Assembly: GCF_000204645.1 (NCBI RefSeq)
Contig: NC_015422.1
Coordinates: forward strand, 1,240,001 to 1,304,000
DNA length: 64,000 bases
Direction of reading: 5' to 3'
Origin: Alicycliphilus denitrificans K601
Lineage (GTDB): Bacteria; Pseudomonadota; Gammaproteobacteria; Burkholderiales; Burkholderiaceae_C
Part shown: positions 43,601-49,082 of the stretch, piece after piece
How the letters are laid out: the number at the start of each line of letters is the position of its first letter
Numbering within the stretch: position 1 is the first letter of the stretch
Made by a program: the position numbers and the translations under genes
The notes under the pieces: generated by a model
Told to the model about the DNA's origin: nothing
Databases searched by the model: none
Seen by the model: the letters and a program-made list of their open reading frames with translations, nothing else

Positions 43601-43649
43601 GATGTTCGGCGAGGCGCCCAACGCGCGGGTGAAGGTGGTGCAGCCCTGA
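37695..43649 (+). CDS. Bacterial alpha-2-macroglobulin (YfhM/MG1-MG10 family)
   Basis: A 1984-residue secreted protease-trapping protein. A Sec signal (MRRAAAALLLLAAGAAQA) without lipobox Cys is followed by bacterial MG domains and the bait-region stretch (about 820-860, acidic and Ser-rich near DDEEESASQD). The complement-like thioester domain carries YACLEQQASKAIG with the Cys-Leu-Glu-Gln thioester at about 1489-1492. It ends with a receptor-binding-like beta domain (EERGFESFRGYYEYLPKGTV). It inhibits proteases that enter the periplasm and usually sits next to pbpC, which would repair the peptidoglycan; here pbpC is 11.8 kb away. A repeat-like segment codes for residues about 105-123. ATG 37695 is chosen for the signal peptide; ATG 37713 is an alternative. 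Confidence 0.93.
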   Translation: MTSTHSMRRAAAALLLLAAGAAQALVVTSLSPQGEVARVRQVVAKFDAPAVRLGDPQAPAPLTVACSDADAAKGQARWTGEREWVYDFAQDLPPGVRCTVSVKPGFKSASGAQLAGAVSYQFNTGGPFVQSVRPGTWQEIDEEQFFVLQLNGPATQASLLEHTWCVADGVGERVPVRLVEGAQRAALLQSLHLDKAAAKEPLRYATLTCGRRLSAGSQMQLVYGRGVATPSGVANAQERRFAYKVRQPFSAEFGCERENARSDCLPVRPMHLAFNAPVARKLAQGIRLKGGGQTLAPEIDGSQEGDALVNGVRFAAPLAAQTQFTLELPSGFKDASGRPLANAQSFPLKVATGAMPPLAKFAAAPFGVVERFAEGPDGPALLPVTLRRVEAGLDVQGLQPGAAVQGGKVSTLRPDSDADIIAWLRKVQRYDEATVDRAQARRDARGPLPAAFDERDGDRVQTRMLSLLQGQAGVKKLDLPRPAKDDPRPFEVVGIPLPPGFSVVEIASPLLGQSLLDERHGASRTMYVRTSVLVTNLGVHFKLGRENAVAWVTTLDKGRPVAGAQVRVSACDGRLLSTVTTGGDGVARFEGLDSDPPACGGGDEWRNAYFVSARAQDELAFTWSDWQRGIEPWRFNVPVSSEPRPDEVAHTIFDRTLLRAGETLSMKHLLRTQTGRGLGLPDARPAELAITHVGSGQQFTQPLKWRKTATGGLSAESEFAVPPAARLGMYQVELRGGEGGDGARSFLSGSFRVEEFRLPVLEGRIAPVDGKPLVRARSVPTDVQVGYVSGGGAARLPVRVSAMVRAKSLQFSDFDAFSFQPPRKRDARGSSDDEEESASQDTRVIADKLPLTLDKDGAGRIAIDDVPQAPRAQELVLEASYSDPNGEVQTLRGTHTLWPAAVVAGIKAEGWVSSGSRVRLQALALSLDGKPQEGVPLAVQAIARTTTTSRKRMVGGFYSYDNKTETKDLGTVCTGKSDGRGLLLCDARLDEPGEVELVVSARDKNGNEAQAASSVWVTRRGELWFGGEDHDRIDLLPEKKSYQPGETARLQVRMPFRQATALVSVEREGVISTRVVQLSGQDPTVQIKIEDGWAPNVYVSVLALRGRLREVPWYSFFTWGFKAPREWWNAFWYEGREYVAPTAMVDLSRPAYRLGLAELRVGEQAHRIAVQVKADKDSYPVRGKAQVTIQATLPDGKPAAGAEVALAAVDQALLELMPNTSWNLLDAMLQRRAWGVATSTAQMEIVGRRHYGRKAVPAGGGGGRAPTRELLDTLLLWQPAVRLDAQGQARVTVPLNDALTTFRIVAVADAGTGLFGTGSASIRATQDLQIISGLPPLVREGDQFRAQVTLRNTTARTMTVEVAPRATLLALDRQTVDIPAGQARELAWNVTAPAQPGQTRAQALLWEIEARDTLGGARDALKARQRLIPAVPLGVQQATLVQVDGSYRVDVAPPAGALPGRGGLKLALQPGLADGLPGVRDWWARYPYACLEQQASKAIGMGDARQWQSIVARLPTYLDADGLAYYFPPQAGSADRGSDTLTAYLLAAAHEAARLSPEFALPPEAREPLERGLIAFVEGRIERSFWSPRKDLDLRKLAAIEALSRYGKAQARWLTSLNIAPNQWPTHAVIDWLNILRRMPDLPQRAQRLQEATQILRARLSYQGSRLAFSTEQDDAWWWLMQGGDVNAARLMLAVMDDPAWQGDMGRLASGFIARQQGGAWRTTTANLWGALALAQFGARYEATPVAGTTRAAMGGRQASVDWSKVVRAGTGDEGGAMHQTTWFGAPAAPGGWKNDTMFLPWGAEGGGGQLTVTHQGPGKPWLTLQSVAAVALQAPMNAGYGIRRSVTPIEQADKSLPPGTYSRGDVLRVTLEVTGAADMAWVAITDPVPAGATILGGGLGRDSEIATQGEKREGWGWPAFEERGFESFRGYYEYLPKGTVKMQYTLRLNNAGEFQLPPSRVEALYAPEMFGEAPNARVKVVQP
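38009..38064. repeat. Dispersed repeat-like segment, copy 8 (inside the alpha-2-macroglobulin gene)
   Basis: GTTCAAATCGGCCTCTGGCG, CCCAACTGGCGGGCGCTGTA and AGCTATCAATTCAATA follow the family order (AAATTGGCCTCCAGCGC, spacer, GCGCTGGCAGCTAT, T/A-rich end). It codes in frame for KSASGAQLAGAVSYQFN, which fits the normal protein, so it may be an assimilated copy or partly chance. Confidence 0.6.
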
Positions 43650-43665
43650 CAATCGCTCGACTTCC

Positions 43666-44766
43666 ATGCCAACGTCCGAATCCATGAGCCTCATCCAGCG
43701 CCTGCCCGCGGGCCCCCTCGACATCGTCGGAGACATCCACGGCGAGATTGCGGCCCTGGAGCAGCTGCTCGCGCACCTGGGCTATGGCGGCGCGGGCAGG
43801 CACCCCGAGGGGCGCCGCCTGGTGTTCGTCGGCGACTTCTGCGACCGCGGCCCCGACAGCCCCGCGGTGCTGCGCCTGCTCATGCCCATGCTCGCCAGCG
43901 GGCAGGCCCTGGCGGTGCTGGGCAACCACGAGATCAACCTGCTGCGCGGGGACGCCAAGGACGGCTCGGGCTGGTACTTCGACAGCCGCCGCGCGTCCGA
44001 CGAGGCCAAGTACGCCCCGTTCGCGCGCATGCCCATGGGCGAGGCGCCGGCCATCCTGGAGCAGCTGGGCCGGCTGCCGATCGCGCTGGAGCGCGAGGAC
44101 CTGCGCGTGGTGCATGCCGCCTGGTGCGAGCCGCAGATCGCCGCGGCCCGCGGCCTGCCCGCCGGCACCGTACGCAGCGCCTACGACCACTACGAGGACG
44201 TGGCGGCCCGCCAGGCCCAGGCCAGCGACGTGGTCCGGCGCATGCAGGACGAGCGCCAGCTCTGGCCCCACAGCCTGGAGGACCATGGCCATCCCCCGCC
44301 GTTCCTGCCCGCGCACAGCGAGCGCGAGCTGGGCAAGTCCATGGTCAACCCGCTGAAGGTGCTGACCGCCGGGGTGGAGCGCGAATGCCGCACCCCGTTC
44401 TACGCGGGCGGCAAATGGCGCTTCGTGCAGCGCGTGGCCTGGTGGAGCGAATACGCCGACGCCCAGGCCGTCGTCGTGGGCCACTACTGGCGCCGCCTGC
44501 TGGAGGGCGACGCGGCGGCCCATGGACCGCAGGCGGAAAACCTGTTCGGCCACACCTCGCCGCTGTCCTGGCACGGCCTGCGCGGCAATGTGTTTTGCGT
44601 GGACTACTCGGTGGGCGCGCGCTGGGTGGCACGCCGCAATGGCGAGGAGCCGGGGCGCCGCTTCAAGCTGGCCGCCCTGCGCTGGCCCGAGCGCACGCTG
44701 GTGTTCGACGACGGCGTACAGGCGCCAACGCAGGGTTTTGGCACGCCCGCCGATGCGCAGGCTTAG
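43666..44766 (+). CDS. Metallophosphoesterase (PPP-type calcineurin-like)
   Basis: A 366-residue phosphoesterase with the three metal motifs in order: DIVGDIHGEIAALEQLL (about 20), VFVGDFCDRGPDSPAVL (about 53) and VLGNHEINLLRG (about 85), plus His ligands further on (VVHAAWCEPQ and VVVGHYWRRLL). G-D-x-H-G, G-D-x-x-D-R-G and G-N-H-E are the set found in PPP-family Ser/Thr phosphatases and bacterial diadenosine-tetraphosphate-hydrolase-like enzymes. The substrate is not predictable. It follows the macroglobulin gene by 16 bp and may be co-transcribed. ATG 43684 (MSLIQRLP) is an alternative start. Confidence 0.87.
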   Translation: MPTSESMSLIQRLPAGPLDIVGDIHGEIAALEQLLAHLGYGGAGRHPEGRRLVFVGDFCDRGPDSPAVLRLLMPMLASGQALAVLGNHEINLLRGDAKDGSGWYFDSRRASDEAKYAPFARMPMGEAPAILEQLGRLPIALEREDLRVVHAAWCEPQIAAARGLPAGTVRSAYDHYEDVAARQAQASDVVRRMQDERQLWPHSLEDHGHPPPFLPAHSERELGKSMVNPLKVLTAGVERECRTPFYAGGKWRFVQRVAWWSEYADAQAVVVGHYWRRLLEGDAAAHGPQAENLFGHTSPLSWHGLRGNVFCVDYSVGARWVARRNGEEPGRRFKLAALRWPERTLVFDDGVQAPTQGFGTPADAQA

Positions 44767-44828
44767 CCCTCTCTGGAGGCTGCCGGCCACGCACCCGGCG
44801 CAGGACATGCAGCAGGCGACGGGCTGCA

Positions 44829-44846
44829 GCAGCGGCAGGCCGCTGC
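44829..44846. terminator. Hairpin between phosphoesterase and LysR genes (convergent)
   Basis: GCAGCGGC (44829-44836) / GCCGCTGC (44839-44846) is a perfect 8-bp stem in the 109-bp convergent gap. There is no adjacent T-run on either strand, so its role as a terminator is uncertain. Confidence 0.4.
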
Positions 44847-44875
44847 CGTGAACACCGCACGGCACCCGAAGCGCA

Positions 44876-45757
44876 TCAGCGGGCGGCGGTCGGGTCCGGC
44901 ACCGACGCCACCGCGTCGCGCAGCACCTCCAGCTTGCGGCTGCCCGCGTCGGCTTGGCGCGCCATCAGCGCTACCTGCACGGACGGAGCGTCGCGCCCCA
45001 GCCGCAGGATGCGCACCGGCAGCGGCTGCGTCATGTGCGCGTCCGGCTGCTGCACGATCGACACGCCCAGGCCCGCGCTGACCATCGCCACCACGGCTTG
45101 CACCGACTGCAGGTCCATCGCCGGGCGTGCGCCCGGGACATGCTTGCGCATCCAGCGCGCTGTCAGCCGGCCCGCGTTGGTCTCGGGGTCGAAGCGGATC
45201 CAGTCGTGCGTCCGGAACAGCGCCGGGATCCGCGATTCGCTGGTGCCCGGTGGTGCGAGCAGCACCAGCTCCTTGCGCAGCAGCGGGTACCACACGAGCC
45301 CGCGCGAGGCGCCGGTGGCCGGCTGCACGAGGATCGCGGCGTCGACCCGGCCGGCCTTGACCGACTCCAGCAGTTCCACGCTGCGCCCGCGCACCGGCCG
45401 CACCTGCAGCGCCGGGTGGTGGGCGCGAAGCCACGCGACCACCCCGGGCAGCAGCGCCGACTGCATGGTCTCGATGACGCCCAGGCGCATCAGCCCGTCG
45501 ACCTGCGCGCCGTGCCGGCGGCGCAGCGCCTCGACCCGCTGCATGGGCTCGCGCATCACCTCGACGATCTCGCGCGCGAGCGGCGTCGGCCGCACCGTGA
45601 GTCCGGCGCGGTCGAACAGCGGTCGGCCGAAATGGGCCTCCAGCTGCTTCATCTGCATGCTCACCGCGCTGGGCGTCACGTTCATCAGGCGCGCGGCGCC
45701 CGCCAGGCTGCCGCTGCGCAGCACCGCTTCCAGGGTGTCGAAAAACGAGAACTTCAT
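44876..45757 (-). CDS. LysR-family regulator of the divergent C5-dicarboxylate-type catabolic operon
   Basis: A 293-residue regulator. The helix-turn-helix reads FFDTLEAVLRSGSLAGAARL with MNVTPSAVSMQMKQLEAHFG, and the effector domain begins about residue 88 (GLMRLGVIETMQSALLPGVV). It ends at a Pro/Ala-rich tail (SVPDPTAAR). It is divergent from the Bug-asparaginase-acyl-CoA gene cluster, and a perfect 16-bp palindrome lies in the gap between, so it is the obvious controller of that operon. The inducer is unknown; by analogy with other LysR proteins it would be the substrate or a CoA-free intermediate. Confidence 0.9.
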   Translation of the reverse strand: MKFSFFDTLEAVLRSGSLAGAARLMNVTPSAVSMQMKQLEAHFGRPLFDRAGLTVRPTPLAREIVEVMREPMQRVEALRRRHGAQVDGLMRLGVIETMQSALLPGVVAWLRAHHPALQVRPVRGRSVELLESVKAGRVDAAILVQPATGASRGLVWYPLLRKELVLLAPPGTSESRIPALFRTHDWIRFDPETNAGRLTARWMRKHVPGARPAMDLQSVQAVVAMVSAGLGVSIVQQPDAHMTQPLPVRILRLGRDAPSVQVALMARQADAGSRKLEVLRDAVASVPDPTAAR

Positions 45758-45800
45758 CAGTTTTCCTTCACTGCTAGTTGCCGAAATATAGCTTTTGTGA

Positions 45801-45816
45801 AGTGACCCGGGTCACT
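45801..45816. promoter_or_regulatory. Perfect 16-bp palindrome, probable operator
   Basis: AGTGACCCGGGTCACT is its own reverse complement. It lies 44 bp from the LysR start codon and 73 bp from the Bug start codon in their divergent gap. LysR-type proteins usually bind interrupted T-N11-A dyads; the outer T and A of G-T-GACCCGGGTC-A-C are 10 bases apart, so either this regulator has a compact site or a different (GntR/IclR/FadR-like) protein binds here. Confidence 0.6.
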
Positions 45817-45889
45817 AGAATTTTTTTCGACGCGCACCAACCGGCCCGAGGCAAGCCTGCACGACGTCGCGATATACCAAGGAGACACC

Positions 45890-46882
45890 ATGAAGCATCC
45901 CACCCGCAGAACGTTCAACACCGCCCTTGCGGGCGCGCTCGCTGGCGCGGCCGGCCTGCCGGCGTTCGCTGCTGACGATGCGGCGAACTATCCGTCGCGC
46001 CCGATCACCATCGTGGTCGGCTTCGCGCCCGGTGGCCCGACCGACATCGTCGCGCGGGTGGTGGCGACCAAGCTGTCGCAGGCCTGGGGCCAGCCCGTGG
46101 TCGTCGACAACAAGCCGGGCGCGGGCTCCAACATCGGGACCGAGCAGGTAGTGCGCGCCGCGCCCGACGGCTACACGCTGCTGGTGGAGACGATCGCCAA
46201 CGCGACCAACATGTCTGTCTACAAGAACCTCAAGTACGACACGAAGCGCGACCTGGTGCCGATCGTCCAGTTCATGGCCGCGCCCAGCGTGCTGGTGGTC
46301 AACCCCAAGCTGCCGGCGAAGAACCTCAAGGAGTTGATCGCGCTGGCGAAGGCGGAACCGGGCAAGCTCAATTACGCGTCCACCGGTGTCGGCGGCTCGC
46401 CGCATCTGGCCGGAGAGATGCTGAAGATGCGCGCTGGCATCGACATCGTGCACATCCCGTACAAGGGCGCGGGCCCGGCACTCAACGACCTGTTGGCAGG
46501 GAACGTGTCGATGGGCTTCATGACAGCGCTGGGACTGGTGCCATATCTGGAAAGCGGGCGCCTGCGCGCGATCGCGATCGCCAGCCCGAAGCGCAGTCCG
46601 GAAATGCCGGACGTGCCGACGATGGAGGACGCCGGCCTGCCCAGATTCTGGGTGCTGTCGTGGAACGGCCTGGCCGCGCCGGCGAAGACGCCCAAGGCGA
46701 TCGTCGAGAAGCTGAACAGGGAAGTCAACCGCATCCTCGCGCTGCCCGACGTGAAGAAGCAACTGCAGTCGCTCGGTGGCGATCCGGTCGGCGGCACGCC
46801 GGAGGAGTTTGCTTCGTTCGTCAACTCGGAGATCCAGACCTGGAGCGCGGTGGTGCAGTCCGCCGGCTTCGCGCTGGAGTGA
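45890..46882 (+). CDS. Bug-type tripartite tricarboxylate transporter substrate-binding protein
   Basis: A 330-residue periplasmic receptor. The signal (MKHPTRRTFNTALAGALAGA, end near PAFAAD) has a twin-arginine-like RR. The mature core is complete: NYPSRPITIVVGFAPGGPTD, VVVDNKPGAGSNIGTEQVVR, AAPDGYTLLVE, VHIPYKGAGPALNDLLAGNV and VPTMEDAGLP. An AAGGAG site precedes the ATG. It is first in the catabolic operon, with asparaginase 7 bp downstream, and should deliver the pathway substrate. Bug proteins usually bind carboxylates through the loop around PGG-TD, which fits an acid or amide-acid ligand. No membrane TctA/TctB genes are present. Confidence 0.93.
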   Translation: MKHPTRRTFNTALAGALAGAAGLPAFAADDAANYPSRPITIVVGFAPGGPTDIVARVVATKLSQAWGQPVVVDNKPGAGSNIGTEQVVRAAPDGYTLLVETIANATNMSVYKNLKYDTKRDLVPIVQFMAAPSVLVVNPKLPAKNLKELIALAKAEPGKLNYASTGVGGSPHLAGEMLKMRAGIDIVHIPYKGAGPALNDLLAGNVSMGFMTALGLVPYLESGRLRAIAIASPKRSPEMPDVPTMEDAGLPRFWVLSWNGLAAPAKTPKAIVEKLNREVNRILALPDVKKQLQSLGGDPVGGTPEEFASFVNSEIQTWSAVVQSAGFALE

Positions 46883-46889
46883 GCCGCCC

Positions 46890-47885
46890 ATGCCGCCCAT
46901 CGAACCGCACCGCTGCGCGCTGATCACGACCGGCGGCACGATCGTCTCGCGCATCGACCCGGCCACCGGCCTGGCGATGCCGGTGCTGTCAGGCGACGAG
47001 TTGCTGAGCACGCTGCGTGGCCACGGCGACCCGGGCGAGGTAGAGGTGCACGACTTCTGCCGCGTCGCGTCGCCGCACATCGGTCCCCGGGAGTGGGTGG
47101 GACTGTCGGCGCTCGCGCAGTCGATTGCCGCGCGCGAGGACGTCGCCGGCATCGTCGTCACGCACGGCACCAGCACGCTGGAGGACACGGCGTGGTTCCT
47201 CGATCTCGTGCTGCGCACCGAAAAACCGGTCGTCGTGACCGGCGCGCAGCGCAACGCGTCGGCGCCGGACTTCGATGGCCCGCGCAACCTGCTCACGGCA
47301 TTGAAGATTTGCCGCGCTCCGGCGGCGCGCGGACTGGGCGTGCTGGTCGCGCTCAACGAGCACGTCAACGCGGCGCGCGAGGCGACCAAGACCCACACCG
47401 TCGACGTGGAGACTTTCCAGTCGGGCGAGTGGGGCTACCTCGGCTCGGTGGTGAACGATAGGGTCACGTTCCATCGCGCGCCGGCTCGCCGGCTGCACAT
47501 CCCGCTCACGGCCTCCGCGCTGCCGCCCGTCGAGATCGTCTCGATGTATCCCGGCGCGAGCGGCGCGCTGATCACGGCCGCCGCCGATGCGGGCGCCCGC
47601 GGCATCGTCGTGCAGGCCGTCGCCTCCGGCCATGTCAACGAGGCGATGGCCGGTGCGATCGGCGCCGTGCTGGCGCGCGGCGTCGCCGTCGCCGTCTCCA
47701 CGCGCATTCCCCGTGGCGGCACGCGCGCGGGCTACGGTTTCCCCGGCTCGTCGCAGCGGCTGGCCGAGGCTGGTGCCGTGCTTGCCGGCGACCTCTCGCC
47801 CTGGAAAGCGCGCATCGTGCTGATGCTGGCGCTGCAGCGCGGGCCGGTGCCCGCTCCCGAGCTGGCGAGGCTGTTCGATCAATGA
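46890..47885 (+). CDS. Asparaginase/glutaminase-family amidohydrolase
   Basis: A 331-residue enzyme. The first catalytic Thr is in ALITTGGTIVSRIDPATGLA (about residues 10-29). The second motif is VVTHGTSTLEDTAWFLDLVL (about 88-107), where bacterial L-asparaginases have HGTDT-E-TA-FL with a catalytic Asp; here that position is Ser, so the Thr-Lys-Asp triad is altered. The remaining core (VVTGAQRNASAPDFDGPRNL) is typical. Asp-to-Ser at this position suggests a different amide substrate, perhaps without a free alpha-amino group. Its position in the CoA operon, 7 bp after the Bug gene, supports deamidation of an imported amide before CoA activation. No signal peptide, so cytoplasmic. Confidence 0.88.
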   Translation: MPPIEPHRCALITTGGTIVSRIDPATGLAMPVLSGDELLSTLRGHGDPGEVEVHDFCRVASPHIGPREWVGLSALAQSIAAREDVAGIVVTHGTSTLEDTAWFLDLVLRTEKPVVVTGAQRNASAPDFDGPRNLLTALKICRAPAARGLGVLVALNEHVNAAREATKTHTVDVETFQSGEWGYLGSVVNDRVTFHRAPARRLHIPLTASALPPVEIVSMYPGASGALITAAADAGARGIVVQAVASGHVNEAMAGAIGAVLARGVAVAVSTRIPRGGTRAGYGFPGSSQRLAEAGAVLAGDLSPWKARIVLMLALQRGPVPAPELARLFDQ

Positions 47886-47924
47886 CCCCGGCGCGGCGAC
47901 GCGCCTTTCCTTCAGGACTGCAAC

Positions 47925-49082
47925 ATGGATTTTGAACTGAGCGAAGAGCAACAGGCCTTTGCCGATTCGGTGGCGCGCTTCGCACGCGAGAAGCTGGCCG
48001 CGGGGGCGCTGCGGCGCGCGCATTCGCACGAGTGGGATTACGAGGCCGGCCAGCTGATCGCGGAGCAGGGCCTGCTGGGCATTGCGTTTGCGCAAGCCGA
48101 TGGCGGCCAGGGCGGAACGCTGATGCACGCGGTGCTGGCGATCGAGCAGGTGGCGCTGGCGTGCCCGCGCAGCGCGGACATCGTGCAGGTCGGCAACTTC
48201 GGCCCGATCCGCACCTTCGTCGAGTATGCGACGCCCGAGCAGAAGGCGCGTTTCCTGCCAGGCCTGTTGTCCGGCCAGAAGCTGATCTGCCTGGGCATGA
48301 GCGAGCCCGAGGCCGGTTCGGCCGTCACCGAGTTGAAGACCACGGCGCGCCAGGAAGGCGACGAGTACGTGATCAATGGCTCCAAGGTGTTCTCCTCGCA
48401 CGGCCTGGAAGCCGACCTGTTCCTGATCTACGTGCGGTTCGGCCCCGGCGTGGGCGGCATCGGCTCGGTGCTGCTGGAGCGCGGCATGCCGGGCTTCTCG
48501 ATCGGGCAGCCGACCCGCTTCATGAACGGCGAGCAGTGGGGGCAGCTGTATTTCGACAACGTGCGCGTCCCGGCGAGGAATCTGCTGCTGGGGGCCGGCG
48601 GCTTCAAGAAGCAGATCTCCGGCTTCAACGTCGAGCGTCTGGGCAACGCGTCGCGCGCGCTGGCCTGCGGACGCTATTGCTTCAACCTGGCGCGCGAGCA
48701 CGCGCTGCAGCGCAAGCAGTTCGGCCGCACGCTCGCCGAGTTCCAGGGCGTCCAGTGGAAGTTCGCCGAAATGGCGATGAAGCTGGAACAGGCGCAGCTG
48801 CTGCTGTACAAGGCGGCGATGGAAGGCGAGCACGGGCTGCCGTCGGCGCAGAGCACGGCGATGGCCAAGCTCGCGTGCAACCTCGCAGGCTGGGAAGTCT
48901 CCAATGAAGCCATGCAGGTCATGGGCGGCCTGGGCTTCACGCAGGACCTGCTGGTCGAATACTGCGTACGCCGCACGCGCGGCTGGATGATCGCAGGCGG
49001 CTCGATCGAGATCCTGAAGAACCGGATCGCGGAGGGTGTCTTCGGGCGCACCTTTTCGCAGCGTCCGGGGATGGCGGCGTGA
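47925..49082 (+). CDS. Acyl-CoA dehydrogenase (first of two in the operon)
   Basis: A 385-residue flavoprotein that introduces a trans double bond into an acyl-CoA. It has MDFELSEEQQAFADSVARFA, the FAD/substrate motifs LGMSEPEAGSAVTELKTTAR and NVRVPARNLLLGAG, and ALQRKQFGRTLAEFQGVQWK. At the usual catalytic-Glu position of the short/medium-chain enzymes it has MIAGGSIEILKNRI with no Glu (Y-E-G replaced by A-G-G). A Glu in FNVERLGN (about 237) matches the isovaleryl-CoA/long-chain dehydrogenase site. Branched or bulky acyl substrates are therefore possible. Its stop overlaps the next start (TGATG). Confidence 0.9.
   Translation: MDFELSEEQQAFADSVARFAREKLAAGALRRAHSHEWDYEAGQLIAEQGLLGIAFAQADGGQGGTLMHAVLAIEQVALACPRSADIVQVGNFGPIRTFVEYATPEQKARFLPGLLSGQKLICLGMSEPEAGSAVTELKTTARQEGDEYVINGSKVFSSHGLEADLFLIYVRFGPGVGGIGSVLLERGMPGFSIGQPTRFMNGEQWGQLYFDNVRVPARNLLLGAGGFKKQISGFNVERLGNASRALACGRYCFNLAREHALQRKQFGRTLAEFQGVQWKFAEMAMKLEQAQLLLYKAAMEGEHGLPSAQSTAMAKLACNLAGWEVSNEAMQVMGGLGFTQDLLVEYCVRRTRGWMIAGGSIEILKNRIAEGVFGRTFSQRPGMAA

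Noticed and set aside
39291..43736. A 1481-codon open frame on the minus strand opposite the alpha-2-macroglobulin gene
   Set aside because: It is a shadow of high-GC codon bias: low-complexity His/Arg/Gly/Ala composition, no domain, and it covers a clear gene on the other strand.
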